The notes beneath the pieces are model-generated. The model worked only from the letters and a program-made list of their open reading frames with translations, made no database searches and was not told the origin of the DNA. The position numbers and the translations under genes are program-made. Shown piece by piece: positions 8,667 through 16,743 of a DNA stretch of 32,163 nt (position 1 is the stretch's first letter; each line of letters opens with the position of its first letter). The stretch covers positions 1 to 32,163 of the forward strand of contig CAMZLN010000030.1 in the NCBI GenBank assembly GCA_947311465.1, given 5' to 3'. The stretch comes from an uncultured Saprospiraceae bacterium (GTDB lineage Bacteria > Bacteroidota > Bacteroidia > Chitinophagales > Saprospiraceae).

Positions 8667-9494
8667 TTATTTTTTCTTTCTTTTAGTAACTATCAATCTA
8701 TTTGAATATTTATTCGGATTTCTAGTTTTTTGTCCTTTGGCCATGATACCAGTTCTAGAACGAGGATGTCCCCCTGAAGCTTTACCTTCACCACCACCCA
8801 TCGGGTGATCTACCGGATTCATTGCAACCCCTCTTACTCTTGGTCTTCTACCTTTCCATCTTGATCTACCCGCCTTACCTGAAATCTCCAAACTGTGATC
8901 TCCATTAGAAGTAGAACCAATAGTTGCTCTACAAGTTTCTAAGATTTTTCTAACTTCACCAGAAGGCAACTTTACAATTGCGTATTTATCTTCACGTCCC
9001 ATCAAAGTAGCATAAGTACCCGCACTTCGAGCAATACTTGCGCCTTTACCTGGTTGCATTTCAATAGCATGAATGATTGTTCCGAAAGGAATTTCACTTA
9101 AAAAAAGTGTATTTCCTACTTTAATTGGAGCACCCACTCCTGACAAAACTTCAGCCCCCACTTGTAATCCATCTGGAGCAATAATATAAGTCTTTGTTCC
9201 ATCTTGATACTCAAGTAAAGCGATAAAAGCAGTTCGATTCGGATCATACTGAATAGATTTAACTGTAGCAGTCATTCCATCCTTAGATCTTTTAAAATCC
9301 ATGATACGATATCTTCTTTTATGCCCACCACCACGATGACGGTGTGTCATTTTTCCTGTTCTATTTCTACCACCTTTTCTTTTGATAGGTGCTAGCAAAC
9401 TTTTTTCAGGTTTACTTTCCGTAATTTCAGCAAAGGTATTTGCCACCTTATGTCTTAAGCCCGGAGTTATTGGACTAAACTTCTTAACTGCCAT
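8667..9494 (-). CDS. rplB: 50S ribosomal protein L2 (uL2)
   Basis: L2 is required for subunit association and peptidyl transferase assembly. The 275-residue product has the N-terminal OB-fold ([17 protein letters not shown]), the SH3-like middle domain, and the C-terminal signature [20 protein letters not shown], which contains the conserved histidine linked to peptidyl transfer. It ends [22 protein letters not shown]. It follows rplW by 38 nt and precedes rpsS by 31 nt. Confidence 0.99.
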   Translation of the reverse strand: MAVKKFSPITPGLRHKVANTFAEITESKPEKSLLAPIKRKGGRNRTGKMTHRHRGGGHKRRYRIMDFKRSKDGMTATVKSIQYDPNRTAFIALLEYQDGTKTYIIAPDGLQVGAEVLSGVGAPIKVGNTLFLSEIPFGTIIHAIEMQPGKGASIARSAGTYATLMGREDKYAIVKLPSGEVRKILETCRATIGSTSNGDHSLEISGKAGRSRWKGRRPRVRGVAMNPVDHPMGGGEGKASGGHPRSRTGIMAKGQKTRNPNKYSNRLIVTKRKKK

Positions 9495-9532
9495 TTTAAA
9501 AAAAATTTATAGTTATCAGCAAAAGCTGTTAA

Positions 9533-9835
9533 TTATTCTTCATCACTTCCGAAGAAATCTAATTCTTCTCCTTCATTCAAGGTAATAATTGCCTTTTTAA
9601 ATGAAGATGTTTTTCCTTTCACTAAACCAGTTTTAGTATTACGCACTTTGCTTTTACCCGGCATAATCAACGTATTCACTTTTTTAACACCTACATTAAA
9701 GGTATCTTCAACTGCTTTTTTGATTTCAATTTTATTAGCATCTTTGCTCACTATGAAAGTGTACTTTCCGAATTTGTCAGTCAACTTTTCAGTTTTTTCT
9801 GTAAACAAGGCTTTAATTAAAATTCTTTTTTTCAT
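9533..9835 (-). CDS. rplW: 50S ribosomal protein L23 (uL23)
   Basis: L23 forms the docking platform for trigger factor and SRP at the tunnel exit. The 100-residue product begins MKKRILIKALFTEKTEKLTD and has YTFIVSKDANKIEIKKAVEDTF and VKKVNTLIMPGKSKV. The C-terminus is acidic (NEGEELDFFGSDEE). Length and order (rplD-rplW-rplB) are standard, with gaps of 32 and 38 nt. Confidence 0.97.
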   Translation of the reverse strand: MKKRILIKALFTEKTEKLTDKFGKYTFIVSKDANKIEIKKAVEDTFNVGVKKVNTLIMPGKSKVRNTKTGLVKGKTSSFKKAIITLNEGEELDFFGSDEE

Positions 9836-9867
9836 TTCAAAATTCTTTCATTCCAACTAAGGAATAT

Positions 9868-10494
9868 TTATGAAAATATTTCTTTCATTGCTTGAATACT
9901 AGACTCAGCAAAAACTAAAGAATTGGATCGCAAGATTTCGTATGTATTCAAATCTTTTGCATTCATTACTGAAGCTTTAGGACAATTACGACTAGAAAGG
10001 TATAAATTCTTGTCATGATCTCCAGTTACAAACAAAGTTCGAGAATTCCCTAATTTCAAATTCTTAACAACGTTAACAAATTGACTAGTTTTAGGTGCAT
10101 CAAATGTAAAATCTTCAATAATCATAATTTTACCTTCTGCCATCTTTGAACTTAAAGCTGATTTACGAGCCAAAGCTCTAACTTTTTTATTCAATTTAAT
10201 CCCATACGTTCTAGGTCTTGGACCGAAAATACGTCCACCCCCTCTAAATATAGGAGATTTAATATCCCCTGCTCTTGCAGTACCCGTACCCTTTTGTCTT
10301 TTAATTTTCTTTCTAGAACCTTGGATTTCTCCTCTTTCCTTAGACTTATGAGTACCTTGTCTCTGATTTGCAAGATATTGCTTAACCGCTAAATATACAG
10401 TATGCTCATTAGGATCTACACCAAAAATTTCTTCTGGAAGATCAACAGATTTACCTGTTTTTTCACCGTTTATATTAAAAACATCAAGTTTCAT
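9868..10494 (-). CDS. rplD: 50S ribosomal protein L4 (uL4)
   Basis: L4 lines the peptide tunnel through an extended loop and, in enterobacteria, is the autogenous repressor of the S10 operon. The 208-residue product has the tunnel loop (KIKRQKGTGTARAGDIKSPI, then GGGRIFGPRPRTYGIKLNKK) in the first half and a globular domain after it. I found no S10-leader-like structure, so L4 feedback is not supported by what I see. Gaps: 30 nt to rplC and 32 nt to rplW. The small ORF listed at 10191-10373 is an out-of-frame shadow. Confidence 0.98.
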   Translation of the reverse strand: MKLDVFNINGEKTGKSVDLPEEIFGVDPNEHTVYLAVKQYLANQRQGTHKSKERGEIQGSRKKIKRQKGTGTARAGDIKSPIFRGGGRIFGPRPRTYGIKLNKKVRALARKSALSSKMAEGKIMIIEDFTFDAPKTSQFVNVVKNLKLGNSRTLFVTGDHDKNLYLSSRNCPKASVMNAKDLNTYEILRSNSLVFAESSIQAMKEIFS

Positions 10495-10524
10495 TATAAT
10501 AAATTTTCTTTATTCTTCTTGAAT

Positions 10525-11178
10525 TTATTTCTGTACTATTACATAAGCCCCCTTATGTCCTGGAATTGCACCTTTAACTAATATTAGGTTCTTTTCACTT
10601 AAAATTTCTAAAACTTCTAAGTTAACAATTCTTATTTGGGTTCCCCCCATACGTCCAGCCATTCTCATACCTTTAAATACTCTTGCAGGATAAGAAGCAG
10701 CACCGATTGATCCAGGAGCTCTTTGTCTATTATGTTGACCGTGTGTTGCATCATTTACACCTTTAAAGTTGTATCTTTTCACAACCCCCTGAAAACCTTT
10801 ACCTTTAGAGGTTCCCGTTACATCAACGTAATCTCCTTTAGCAAACACATCATCTACAGATAAAGTATCTCCTAAACCTTTAGCCACAGCATCTGCCCCT
10901 TCAGGAACTACAAGGCTATCCAAATCAAAGTTTCTAAATTCAACAACTTTTCTTTTTGCTGTAGTATTAGCTTTTTTGAAGTGTCCCATCAATTGCTTTG
11001 ATGTATTCTTCTCTTTAGCTTCATCAAAAGCTAACTGAAGGGCATTATAGCCATCAGTTTCTGTAGTTTTAACTTGGGTAATTACACATGGCCCCATCTC
11101 AACAATTGTACAAGCAACCTGCTTGCCATCAGTAAAGATACTAGTCATACCTAATTTTCTACCAATTAATCCGTTCAC
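10525..11178 (-). CDS. rplC: 50S ribosomal protein L3 (uL3)
   Basis: L3 is an early assembly protein whose loop reaches the peptidyl transferase centre. The 217-residue product begins [20 protein letters not shown] and contains [19 protein letters not shown]. Its central loop [15 protein letters not shown] includes the Gln that PrmB methylates in enterobacteria, followed by [22 protein letters not shown]. It is separated from rpsJ by the longest gap of the cluster (149 nt), which carries a -7-like box and a 16-bp palindrome. The two S10-operon genes may therefore be partly uncoupled. Confidence 0.98.
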   Translation of the reverse strand: MNGLIGRKLGMTSIFTDGKQVACTIVEMGPCVITQVKTTETDGYNALQLAFDEAKEKNTSKQLMGHFKKANTTAKRKVVEFRNFDLDSLVVPEGADAVAKGLGDTLSVDDVFAKGDYVDVTGTSKGKGFQGVVKRYNFKGVNDATHGQHNRQRAPGSIGAASYPARVFKGMRMAGRMGGTQIRIVNLEVLEILSEKNLILVKGAIPGHKGAYVIVQK

Positions 11179-11271
11179 GATAATTAGTTTTATAAATTAA
11201 AGACAAGACTTCTATACTAAAAGTCCAAATCCTATAAATTAATTTTAACTCGATTTACTACTTAAGTGTAG

Positions 11272-11298
11272 TGCATTTTAAAATGCAGCACGAAAGTA
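11272..11298 (-). promoter_or_regulatory. -7-like box followed by 16-bp palindrome in the rpsJ-rplC gap
   Basis: On the minus strand the gap holds TACTTTCG (11298-11291), one base off the TAnnTTTG consensus. Three bases later comes the perfect palindrome TGCATTTTAAAATGCA (11287-11272). The palindrome is 94 nt upstream of the rplC start. As RNA it would form a short AT-rich hairpin with no U run, so it does not look like a terminator. I read it as a possible 5' hairpin or operator at an internal promoter. The -33 element is unclear. Confidence 0.3.
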
Positions 11299-11327
11299 AT
11301 AAAAAAAATCCACAAAGAAGAGATATA

Positions 11328-11636
11328 TTACGTCAATTTGACTTGAATATCCACCCCGCTTGGCAACTCTAACTTAGACAATGCATCTACAGTTTTTTGA
11401 GTTGGCGCAAAAATTTCAATTAACCTTTTGTGTATTCTCAATTGAAACTGCTCACGAGATTTTTTATTGACGTGCGGTGATTTTAGCACAGTAAATATTT
11501 TTTTCTCCGTGGGCAGAGGAATCGGTCCTGCGACAACTGCACCACTGTTACGTACAGTCTTCACAATTTTCTCCGTTGATTTATCCACCAAATTGTGGTC
11601 GTAAGAACGAAGTTTGATTCTAATTTTCTGATTCAT
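11328..11636 (-). CDS. rpsJ: 30S ribosomal protein S10 (uS10)
   Basis: S10 is a small-subunit head protein, and it also acts in antitermination as NusE with NusB. The 102-residue product starts [20 protein letters not shown] and has [22 protein letters not shown] with the basic ending region [21 protein letters not shown]. It directly follows fusA (77 nt). The tuf gene usually found here in Proteobacteria is absent. The gap to rplC is 149 nt. Confidence 0.98.
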   Translation of the reverse strand: MNQKIRIKLRSYDHNLVDKSTEKIVKTVRNSGAVVAGPIPLPTEKKIFTVLKSPHVNKKSREQFQLRIHKRLIEIFAPTQKTVDALSKLELPSGVDIQVKLT

Positions 11637-11673
11637 ATCCCAGTTTATACTTTATTAATAATATTATAAAAGA

Positions 11674-11697
11674 TAGTCATCCTCAAAAAGATGACTA
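11674..11697 (-). promoter_or_regulatory. Hairpin in the fusA-rpsJ gap (possible attenuator or processing site)
   Basis: The arms TAGTCATC (11674-11681) and GATGACTA (11690-11697) form a perfect 8-bp stem with an 8-base loop. On the minus strand it is followed by TCTTTTATAATATT, which is only weakly U-rich, so a strong terminator is unlikely. It marks the boundary between the str part (rpsL-rpsG-fusA) and the S10 part. It may tune read-through or act as an RNA processing site. Confidence 0.35.
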
Positions 11698-11713
11698 CCA
11701 TCTGTATTCTTTT

Positions 11714-13840
11714 TTAACTATTTGCTGCTTCGATTATTTCCTTAGCCAATCCTTTTGGTACAGGACTATAATGCGAAAATTCCATTGTAGAGCTTGCTCT
11801 ACCCGCAGTAATTGTTCTTAATTCAGTAACATATCCAAACATTTCAGATAATGGTACATCAGCTTGAATAGCGATCACACCTCCAGTTCTAGTATCTTGC
11901 CCTTTCGGCAATCCACGTCTTCTATTCAAGTCACCAATTACAGATCCAACATATTCATCAGGAGAAATAACTTCCAATTTCATAATTGGCTCCATTAAAA
12001 CCGGCTTACAAGATTTTGCTGCTGATCTAAACCCTTCCTTAGCACATAATTCAAAGGCAATTGGTTTTGAATCCACACTGTGCATTGATCCATCAAATAC
12101 TTTAACTTTCATACTATCGATATTGTATCCAGCTAAAATACCATTTGACATCATTGCTCTAAACCCGTCTCGAATTGGCTTTACATAGTTTTTATCAATA
12201 GCACCACCAACGATAGCCCATTCAAATTGAAGTTTTTCTTTTCCAGAAGTAAAATCTTCTGATTCCAAAAATTCTTCATCAGCAGGACCTAATTCAAATT
12301 CCATATCTGCGAATAATCCTGATCCCCCAGATTGTTTTTTCAAACGCTCTCTATGTTCCACTTGGACAGTCAATGCTTCACGGTAACTCACTTGAGGTTT
12401 ACCTTGAGTACATTCTACGCCAAACTCTCTTTTCAATCTATCTACAATAATTTCCAAGTGAAGTTCTCCCATACCACTAATAATAGTTTGGTTAGATTCT
12501 TCATCATATCTTACTTTAAAAGTAGGATCTTCTTCAGCCAATTTTGCTAAAGACATACCTAATTTATCTAAATCCTTTTGAGTTTTAGGTTCTATAGAAA
12601 TACCGATTACTGGTTCAGGGAAAGTCATACTTTCCAAAACAATTGGATGAGCTAAATCACAAATTGTATCCCCAGTTCTTAAATCTTTAAATCCAACTGC
12701 GGCAGCAATATCCCCCACTCTTACACCCGGAATAGCATTTTGCTTATTTGAGTGCATTTGATAAATTCTTGATACACGTTCCTTTTTATCAGTTCTTGTA
12801 TTCAAAACATACGAACCAGCGTCTAATGTGCCAGAATAAGTACGAAAAAAAGCCAAACGTCCAACGAAAGGATCTGTTGCGATTTTAAAAACCAAAGCGG
12901 AGAAAGGTTCATCCTCAGATGGTTTTCTTTGTATAGGTTCTTCTGTATTCGGATCTATACCAACAATTGCATCAATATCCAATGGAGAAGGCATATAAAG
13001 ACAAACTGCATCTAAAACAGCTTGAACTCCTTTATTTTTAAAGGCAGACCCACACATCATAGGTGTCATACTCATATCAATAACAGCAGCTCTTACGGCA
13101 GCTCTTACTTCATCTACAGTAATACTTTCAGGATCAACAAAAAACTTTTCCATCAAAGCGTCATCATATTCTGCTACTGCTTCAAACAGTTTTTCTCTAT
13201 ATTCAGCAACCACATCGACCAAATCTTCAGGAATATCAACAACGTCATAAGTCATTCCTTTATCTTCTTCATTCCAAATGATTGCTTCATTGGTTACTAA
13301 ATCAACCACTCCTACGAAAGTTTCTTCAGCCCCAATTGGTATCTGTAGAGGAACAGCATTTGCTCCTAATTTTTCTTTAACATCATTTACAACATTAAAA
13401 AAATCAGCCCCAGATCTATCCATTTTATTAACGAATCCAATTCTAGGCACTTTATATCTATCCGCTTGTCTCCAAACTGTTTCAGATTGAGGCTCAACCC
13501 CAGAAACTGCACAGAACAAAGCTACAACACCATCCAATACACGCAAAGATCTTTCTACTTCAACAGTAAAATCAACGTGACCTGGAGTATCAATAATATT
13601 AATATCATATTCTTGTCCTGCCCATAACCAAGTTGTTTTCGTTGCAGCAGAAGTAATCGTGATACCACGCTCCTGCTCTTGCTCCATCCAATCCATAGTA
13701 GCAGCACCATCATGCACTTCACCAATCTTATGGCTAATACCTGTATAGTATAACACCCGCTCTGTTGTTGTAGTTTTACCTGCATCTACGTGAGCTGCGA
13801 TTCCAATATTTCTTAAATGTTTAAGACTGTTCTTTGCCAT
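11714..13840 (-). CDS. fusA: Elongation factor G
   Basis: EF-G is the cytosolic GTPase that drives ribosomal translocation and, with RRF, recycling. The 708-residue product has G1 [10 protein letters not shown] (residues 16-25), the switch region RGITITSAA (58-66), G3 DTPGH (84-88), G4 NKMD (138-141) and a G5-like CGSAFKNKG. Domains II-V follow, with domain IV/V motifs such as [14 protein letters not shown] and [13 protein letters not shown]. Length is normal. It follows rpsG by 43 nt and is followed by rpsJ, giving the fused str-S10 layout. Confidence 0.99.
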   Translation of the reverse strand: MAKNSLKHLRNIGIAAHVDAGKTTTTERVLYYTGISHKIGEVHDGAATMDWMEQEQERGITITSAATKTTWLWAGQEYDINIIDTPGHVDFTVEVERSLRVLDGVVALFCAVSGVEPQSETVWRQADRYKVPRIGFVNKMDRSGADFFNVVNDVKEKLGANAVPLQIPIGAEETFVGVVDLVTNEAIIWNEEDKGMTYDVVDIPEDLVDVVAEYREKLFEAVAEYDDALMEKFFVDPESITVDEVRAAVRAAVIDMSMTPMMCGSAFKNKGVQAVLDAVCLYMPSPLDIDAIVGIDPNTEEPIQRKPSEDEPFSALVFKIATDPFVGRLAFFRTYSGTLDAGSYVLNTRTDKKERVSRIYQMHSNKQNAIPGVRVGDIAAAVGFKDLRTGDTICDLAHPIVLESMTFPEPVIGISIEPKTQKDLDKLGMSLAKLAEEDPTFKVRYDEESNQTIISGMGELHLEIIVDRLKREFGVECTQGKPQVSYREALTVQVEHRERLKKQSGGSGLFADMEFELGPADEEFLESEDFTSGKEKLQFEWAIVGGAIDKNYVKPIRDGFRAMMSNGILAGYNIDSMKVKVFDGSMHSVDSKPIAFELCAKEGFRSAAKSCKPVLMEPIMKLEVISPDEYVGSVIGDLNRRRGLPKGQDTRTGGVIAIQADVPLSEMFGYVTELRTITAGRASSTMEFSHYSPVPKGLAKEIIEAANS

Positions 13841-13883
13841 GATTAAATACTATTTCTTATTATTATGGATTATAAATTAACTC

Positions 13884-14348
13884 TTAAGAATAATGCGCGA
13901 AAGCTCTATTTGCTTCAGCCATTCTATGAGTATCTTCTTTTCTTTTTACTGCTGCCCCTTCCCCTTTACTAGCAGCCATTAATTCAGCAGCTAATTTTTC
14001 AGCCATTCCTTTACCACTTCTCTTTCTTGCAAAACTAATTAGCCATTTCATACCGATAGCAATTTTTCTTTTTGCTCGAATTTGCGTTGGAATTTGGAAA
14101 GTTGCCCCCCCTATTCTTTTACTACGCACTTCTACTTGTGGCATTGCATTATTTAATGCTTTTTTCCACACCGCGTGAGGATCTTCATCCATACGATCTT
14201 TGATTTTATCCATTGCATCATAAAAGATAGTGAAAGCTAAACTTTTTTTACCTTCCTTCATCATATTATTAACAAAAGTAGTTACCAATTCATCTCCATA
14301 TCTAGGATCAGGCTTTATGATTCGCTCTTTCGGTTGTCGTTTACGCAT
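13884..14348 (-). CDS. rpsG: 30S ribosomal protein S7 (uS7)
   Basis: S7 initiates assembly of the 30S head and lies at the E-site. The 154-residue product begins MRKRQPKERIIKPDPRYGDELV and contains VNNMMKEGKKSLAFTIFYDA, the VRSKRIGGATFQIPTQIRA block and the C-terminal RKEDTHRMAEANRAFAHYS. Length matches the short (about 155) S7 form. Gaps are 37 nt to rpsL and 43 nt to fusA. Confidence 0.98.
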   Translation of the reverse strand: MRKRQPKERIIKPDPRYGDELVTTFVNNMMKEGKKSLAFTIFYDAMDKIKDRMDEDPHAVWKKALNNAMPQVEVRSKRIGGATFQIPTQIRAKRKIAIGMKWLISFARKRSGKGMAEKLAAELMAASKGEGAAVKRKEDTHRMAEANRAFAHYS

Positions 14349-14385
14349 TTCTTTATTCTTTTATATTGTATTATATAAATTCAAA

Positions 14386-14760
14386 TTATTTTTTAGGTCT
14401 TTTCGTACCATATTTAGATCTACTTTGTGTTCTATCACCAACACCAGCCGTATCCAATGCACCCCTTACAATTGTATATCGTACCCCAGGTAAATCTTTT
14501 ACTCTACCACCACGTACAAGTACAATCGAGTGCTCTTGCAAATTATGCCCTTCTCCCGGGATATAACAAATCACTTCAATTCCGTTTGTCAATCTAACCT
14601 TAGCCACTTTTCTCAAAGCTGAATTAGGTTTCTTTGGAGTCGTAGTATATACACGAGTACATACACCTCTCTTTTGAGGGCATGAATCCAAAGCTCTTGA
14701 TTTACTAGCTTCAACAATTTTCTTTCTGCCTTTACGGACAAGTTGATTAATTGTAGGCAT
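14386..14760 (-). CDS. rpsL: 30S ribosomal protein S12 (uS12)
   Basis: S12 sits in the decoding centre and is the target of streptomycin resistance mutations. The 124-residue product begins [20 protein letters not shown] and holds [20 protein letters not shown], where the critical lysines (K43, K44) are unchanged, and [20 protein letters not shown], which includes the Asp that RimO methylthiolates in other bacteria. The sequence therefore predicts no classical S12-based streptomycin resistance. It is the first gene of the superoperon, with a promoter about 100 nt upstream. Confidence 0.98.
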   Translation of the reverse strand: MPTINQLVRKGRKKIVEASKSRALDSCPQKRGVCTRVYTTTPKKPNSALRKVAKVRLTNGIEVICYIPGEGHNLQEHSIVLVRGGRVKDLPGVRYTIVRGALDTAGVGDRTQSRSKYGTKRPKK

Positions 14761-14845
14761 ATTTTTTATATTTAATTATAAGTTATTAGTACAATTTCAA
14801 TTCTGTTTTACGATAAAAAGCTACTGAAATTACTAAAATTATAGC

Positions 14846-14897
14846 CTTATCTTCGAAAACGAATGCAAAGATAAGATTATTTTTCTTTAAAACAAAG
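14846..14897 (-). promoter_or_regulatory. Promoter of the str-S10-spc superoperon, with overlapping inverted repeat
   Basis: On the minus strand a -33 element (TTTG, 14896-14893) lies 19 nt before TATCTTTG (14873-14866), an exact match to the Bacteroidota -7 consensus TAnnTTTG. Transcription would start near 14859, leaving a leader of about 100 nt before rpsL. The -7 box lies in one arm of an inverted repeat (CTTATCTT at 14846-14853 and AAGATAAG at 14868-14875). Because it straddles the start site, it is better read as a DNA operator than as an RNA hairpin. Confidence 0.7.
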
Positions 14898-15020
14898 TCC
14901 AAATTGAAATTATTTTAATAAAAATAAAATAGTGAAGACTTTCATCTAAAAATATTTCTTAAAATGCGAGATTTATATTGTATTATTACATCTTTATTAT
15001 GGAAAATAATCATTCAAAAT

Positions 15021-15569
15021 ATGAATATACATATCAGACATGGTAAGTCAAGCGATCTTCCAAAAATTCATGAGCTAGTCCATACATTAGCCATCTATGA
15101 AAATGAACCAAATGCAGTAACAGCTACACTTGAAGATTATTATAGAGATTATAATGATGGACTTTTCAAAATTATCGTTGCAGAAATAGATGCTGATGTT
15201 AAAGGAATGATGTTATACTACACGGCATATTCAACATGGAAAGGAAAAATGATACATTTAGAAGACTTTGTTATTGAAAAAAACTACCGTAAACTAGGTA
15301 TAGGTCAGCAACTTATGAATTTTTTATTGCAATTAGTGAAACAAGATAACGCCAAACTAGTTAAATGGCAAGTACTAGATTGGAATACACCAGCAATAAA
15401 ATTTTATAAAAAAATGACGCAATCATTGAAAAAAACTGGTGGAATTGTAAGGTTTTCACATAAATACATTAAAAAAAAGTATAATACGGAAAAAAGTATG
15501 AAAATAATTTGCACGTTACAAAACAATTATATACTTTTACCACATCGAAATTTGAACTTAAGAAAATAG
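15021..15569 (+). CDS. GNAT acetyltransferase, SSAT-like, with 3' frameshift
   Basis: This is a GNAT-fold acetyl-CoA-dependent N-acetyltransferase resembling spermidine/spermine or diamine acetyltransferases. I use the ATG at 15021 (MNIHIRHGKSSDLPKIHEL); the track's start adds 19 unrelated residues. Visible motifs are IHLEDFVIEKNYRKLGIG (acetyl-CoA loop RKLGIG, residues 90-95) and LDWNTPAIKFYKK. After K131 the frame is wrong. At the seven-A run 15408-15414 a one-base shift gives NDAIIEKNWWNCKVFT and a stop at 15461-15463, the expected C-terminus, for a 147-residue protein. As written, the ORF reads on with unrelated sequence to 15569. This may be an indel error, a mutation or slippage. The substrate is not certain. 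Confidence 0.88.
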   Translation: MNIHIRHGKSSDLPKIHELVHTLAIYENEPNAVTATLEDYYRDYNDGLFKIIVAEIDADVKGMMLYYTAYSTWKGKMIHLEDFVIEKNYRKLGIGQQLMNFLLQLVKQDNAKLVKWQVLDWNTPAIKFYKKMTQSLKKTGGIVRFSHKYIKKKYNTEKSMKIICTLQNNYILLPHRNLNLRK

Positions 15570-15585
15570 TGTTTCATAGTGTGAG

Positions 15586-15625
15586 GGGATTAACGACATT
15601 TATGTGTGTTAATCCCACTTTTTTT
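15586..15625 (+). terminator. Rho-independent terminator after the GNAT gene
   Basis: A perfect 9-bp stem, GGGATTAAC (15586-15594) and GTTAATCCC (15608-15616), is followed by AC and seven T on the plus strand. It ends transcription from the acetyltransferase gene just before the convergent isoprenyl diphosphate synthase gene. The minus strand lacks a T run, so it works mainly in one direction. Confidence 0.8.
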
Positions 15626-16593
15626 CAGGAAACTCTATTCATCAATTTACCAGCTAGCATTTCGATTTCTCTTTTATTTTTATGCGAATCTAAATTTAGC
15701 TTCTTTAATGCTGCTTGAGCATTTTGGTAATATGTATTCATTTTTGCTTCAGCAAGATCTTTTATTCCATATTTATTATATAAAGCTTTGACTTTACTAA
15801 TTTTATCCTCAGCATTCAAAGTTGCTGTTGTACTAAATATTTGATTGTCATCATACTTCATACTTGCTACTAAAGACAACATCAAGAAAGTTTTTTTATT
15901 CTGAACAATATCTCCACCTATCTTTTTTCCAAAAGTTTCAGGATCACCATAAACATCGAGAATATCATCCTGCAACTGAAAAGCAAGACCAATATTAATT
16001 CCATATTCCCACAATAAATCACATTGATCGGAGGAAGCATTACCTAAAATAGCACCCATTTTTAAAGCTCCAGCTAATAAAACAGCAGTTTTATACTCAA
16101 TCATGGTCAAATACTCTGATATTTCTACGTCATTCCTAGTTTCAAAATCCATATCCATTTGTTGTCCTTCGCAGACCTTTCTCGCCACACGATTAAAGGT
16201 AGAAATAATATCTAATGTTCGTTCTGATTTTAAACTTGCCAAATATTCATAAGTTTTAATCATCATAACATCTCCTGAAAGAATCCCAGTATTAATATCA
16301 TATTTATGATGAACAGAAGGTTTTCCACGTCGCAATTCTGCTTCATCCATAATGTCATCGTGTACTAAACTAAAATTATGAAACATTTCAATAGCATGGG
16401 CTAAGGGAAGTGCTTTTTCAATATCTTCTTGAAATAGATTATAGCTCATTAAGGCTAACACTGGTCGGATGCGTTTTCCACCAAGATTCATGATATAATT
16501 AACAGGTTCATATAGTCCTAGAGGAGATTTCGTAATGATTTCCGTATTAAGATATCCTAAATACAGGGATTGTAATTCTTTGAAAGTTTGCAT
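15625..16593 (-). CDS. Trans-isoprenyl diphosphate synthase (polyprenyl synthetase)
   Basis: The enzyme condenses isopentenyl diphosphate with allylic diphosphates to make linear isoprenoids in the cytosol. The 322-residue product has the GGKRIRP motif (38-44), the first Asp-rich motif DDIMD (79-83, followed by RRG) and the second one DDILD in FQLQDDILDVYGD (209-213). The residue five before the first motif is Phe (F74). An aromatic there usually favours shorter (C15-C20) products, so farnesyl or geranylgeranyl diphosphate synthase is more likely than a long-chain quinone-tail enzyme, but this is inference. It is a single gene, convergent with the GNAT gene and divergent from scpB. Confidence 0.93.
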   Translation of the reverse strand: MQTFKELQSLYLGYLNTEIITKSPLGLYEPVNYIMNLGGKRIRPVLALMSYNLFQEDIEKALPLAHAIEMFHNFSLVHDDIMDEAELRRGKPSVHHKYDINTGILSGDVMMIKTYEYLASLKSERTLDIISTFNRVARKVCEGQQMDMDFETRNDVEISEYLTMIEYKTAVLLAGALKMGAILGNASSDQCDLLWEYGINIGLAFQLQDDILDVYGDPETFGKKIGGDIVQNKKTFLMLSLVASMKYDDNQIFSTTATLNAEDKISKVKALYNKYGIKDLAEAKMNTYYQNAQAALKKLNLDSHKNKREIEMLAGKLMNRVS

Positions 16594-16610
16594 AGTTGGT
16601 TAATTTGTAG

Positions 16611-16644
16611 CAAAGATATATATTGAAATTAATAATACATCAAA
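16611..16644 (-). promoter_or_regulatory. Promoter of the isoprenyl diphosphate synthase gene
   Basis: The minus strand has TTTG (16644-16641), a 22-nt spacer and TATCTTTG (16618-16611), which matches the Bacteroidota -7 consensus exactly. The start site would fall near 16604, about 10 nt before the ATG, so the mRNA would have a very short leader. Confidence 0.55.
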
Positions 16645-16681
16645 TTATCGCAAAAATTCAATATTTACAAAAAAAAGACTG

Positions 16682-16711
16682 TATTTTCGCAAAACGTAGT
16701 AGAAATACTAC
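16682..16711 (+). promoter_or_regulatory. Possible scpB promoter with a start-site hairpin
   Basis: TATTTTCG (16682-16689) is one base off the -7 consensus. It is followed six bases later by GTAGTA-GAAA-TACTAC (16696-16711), a perfect 6-bp stem closed by a GAAA tetraloop. If transcription starts where predicted, the hairpin would be at the very 5' end of the scpB mRNA, where it could protect it from decay, or it could act as an operator. Confidence 0.35.
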
Positions 16712-16743
16712 ATTCATAATTCCTAATTCTCAATTTTAAAGAG

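Noticed and set aside
10191-10373. Minus-strand 60-aa ORF inside rplD
   Set aside because: It is an out-of-frame shadow of L4.
14964-15020. 19-residue N-terminal extension of the GNAT protein
   Set aside because: It is unlike the family, and MNIHIRHGKSSD is a normal GNAT start.
15408-15414. Programmed -1 ribosomal frameshift in the GNAT gene as the main explanation
   Set aside because: A classic X XXY YYZ heptamer in phase and a downstream stimulatory structure are not evident; an indel in a homopolymer is simpler.
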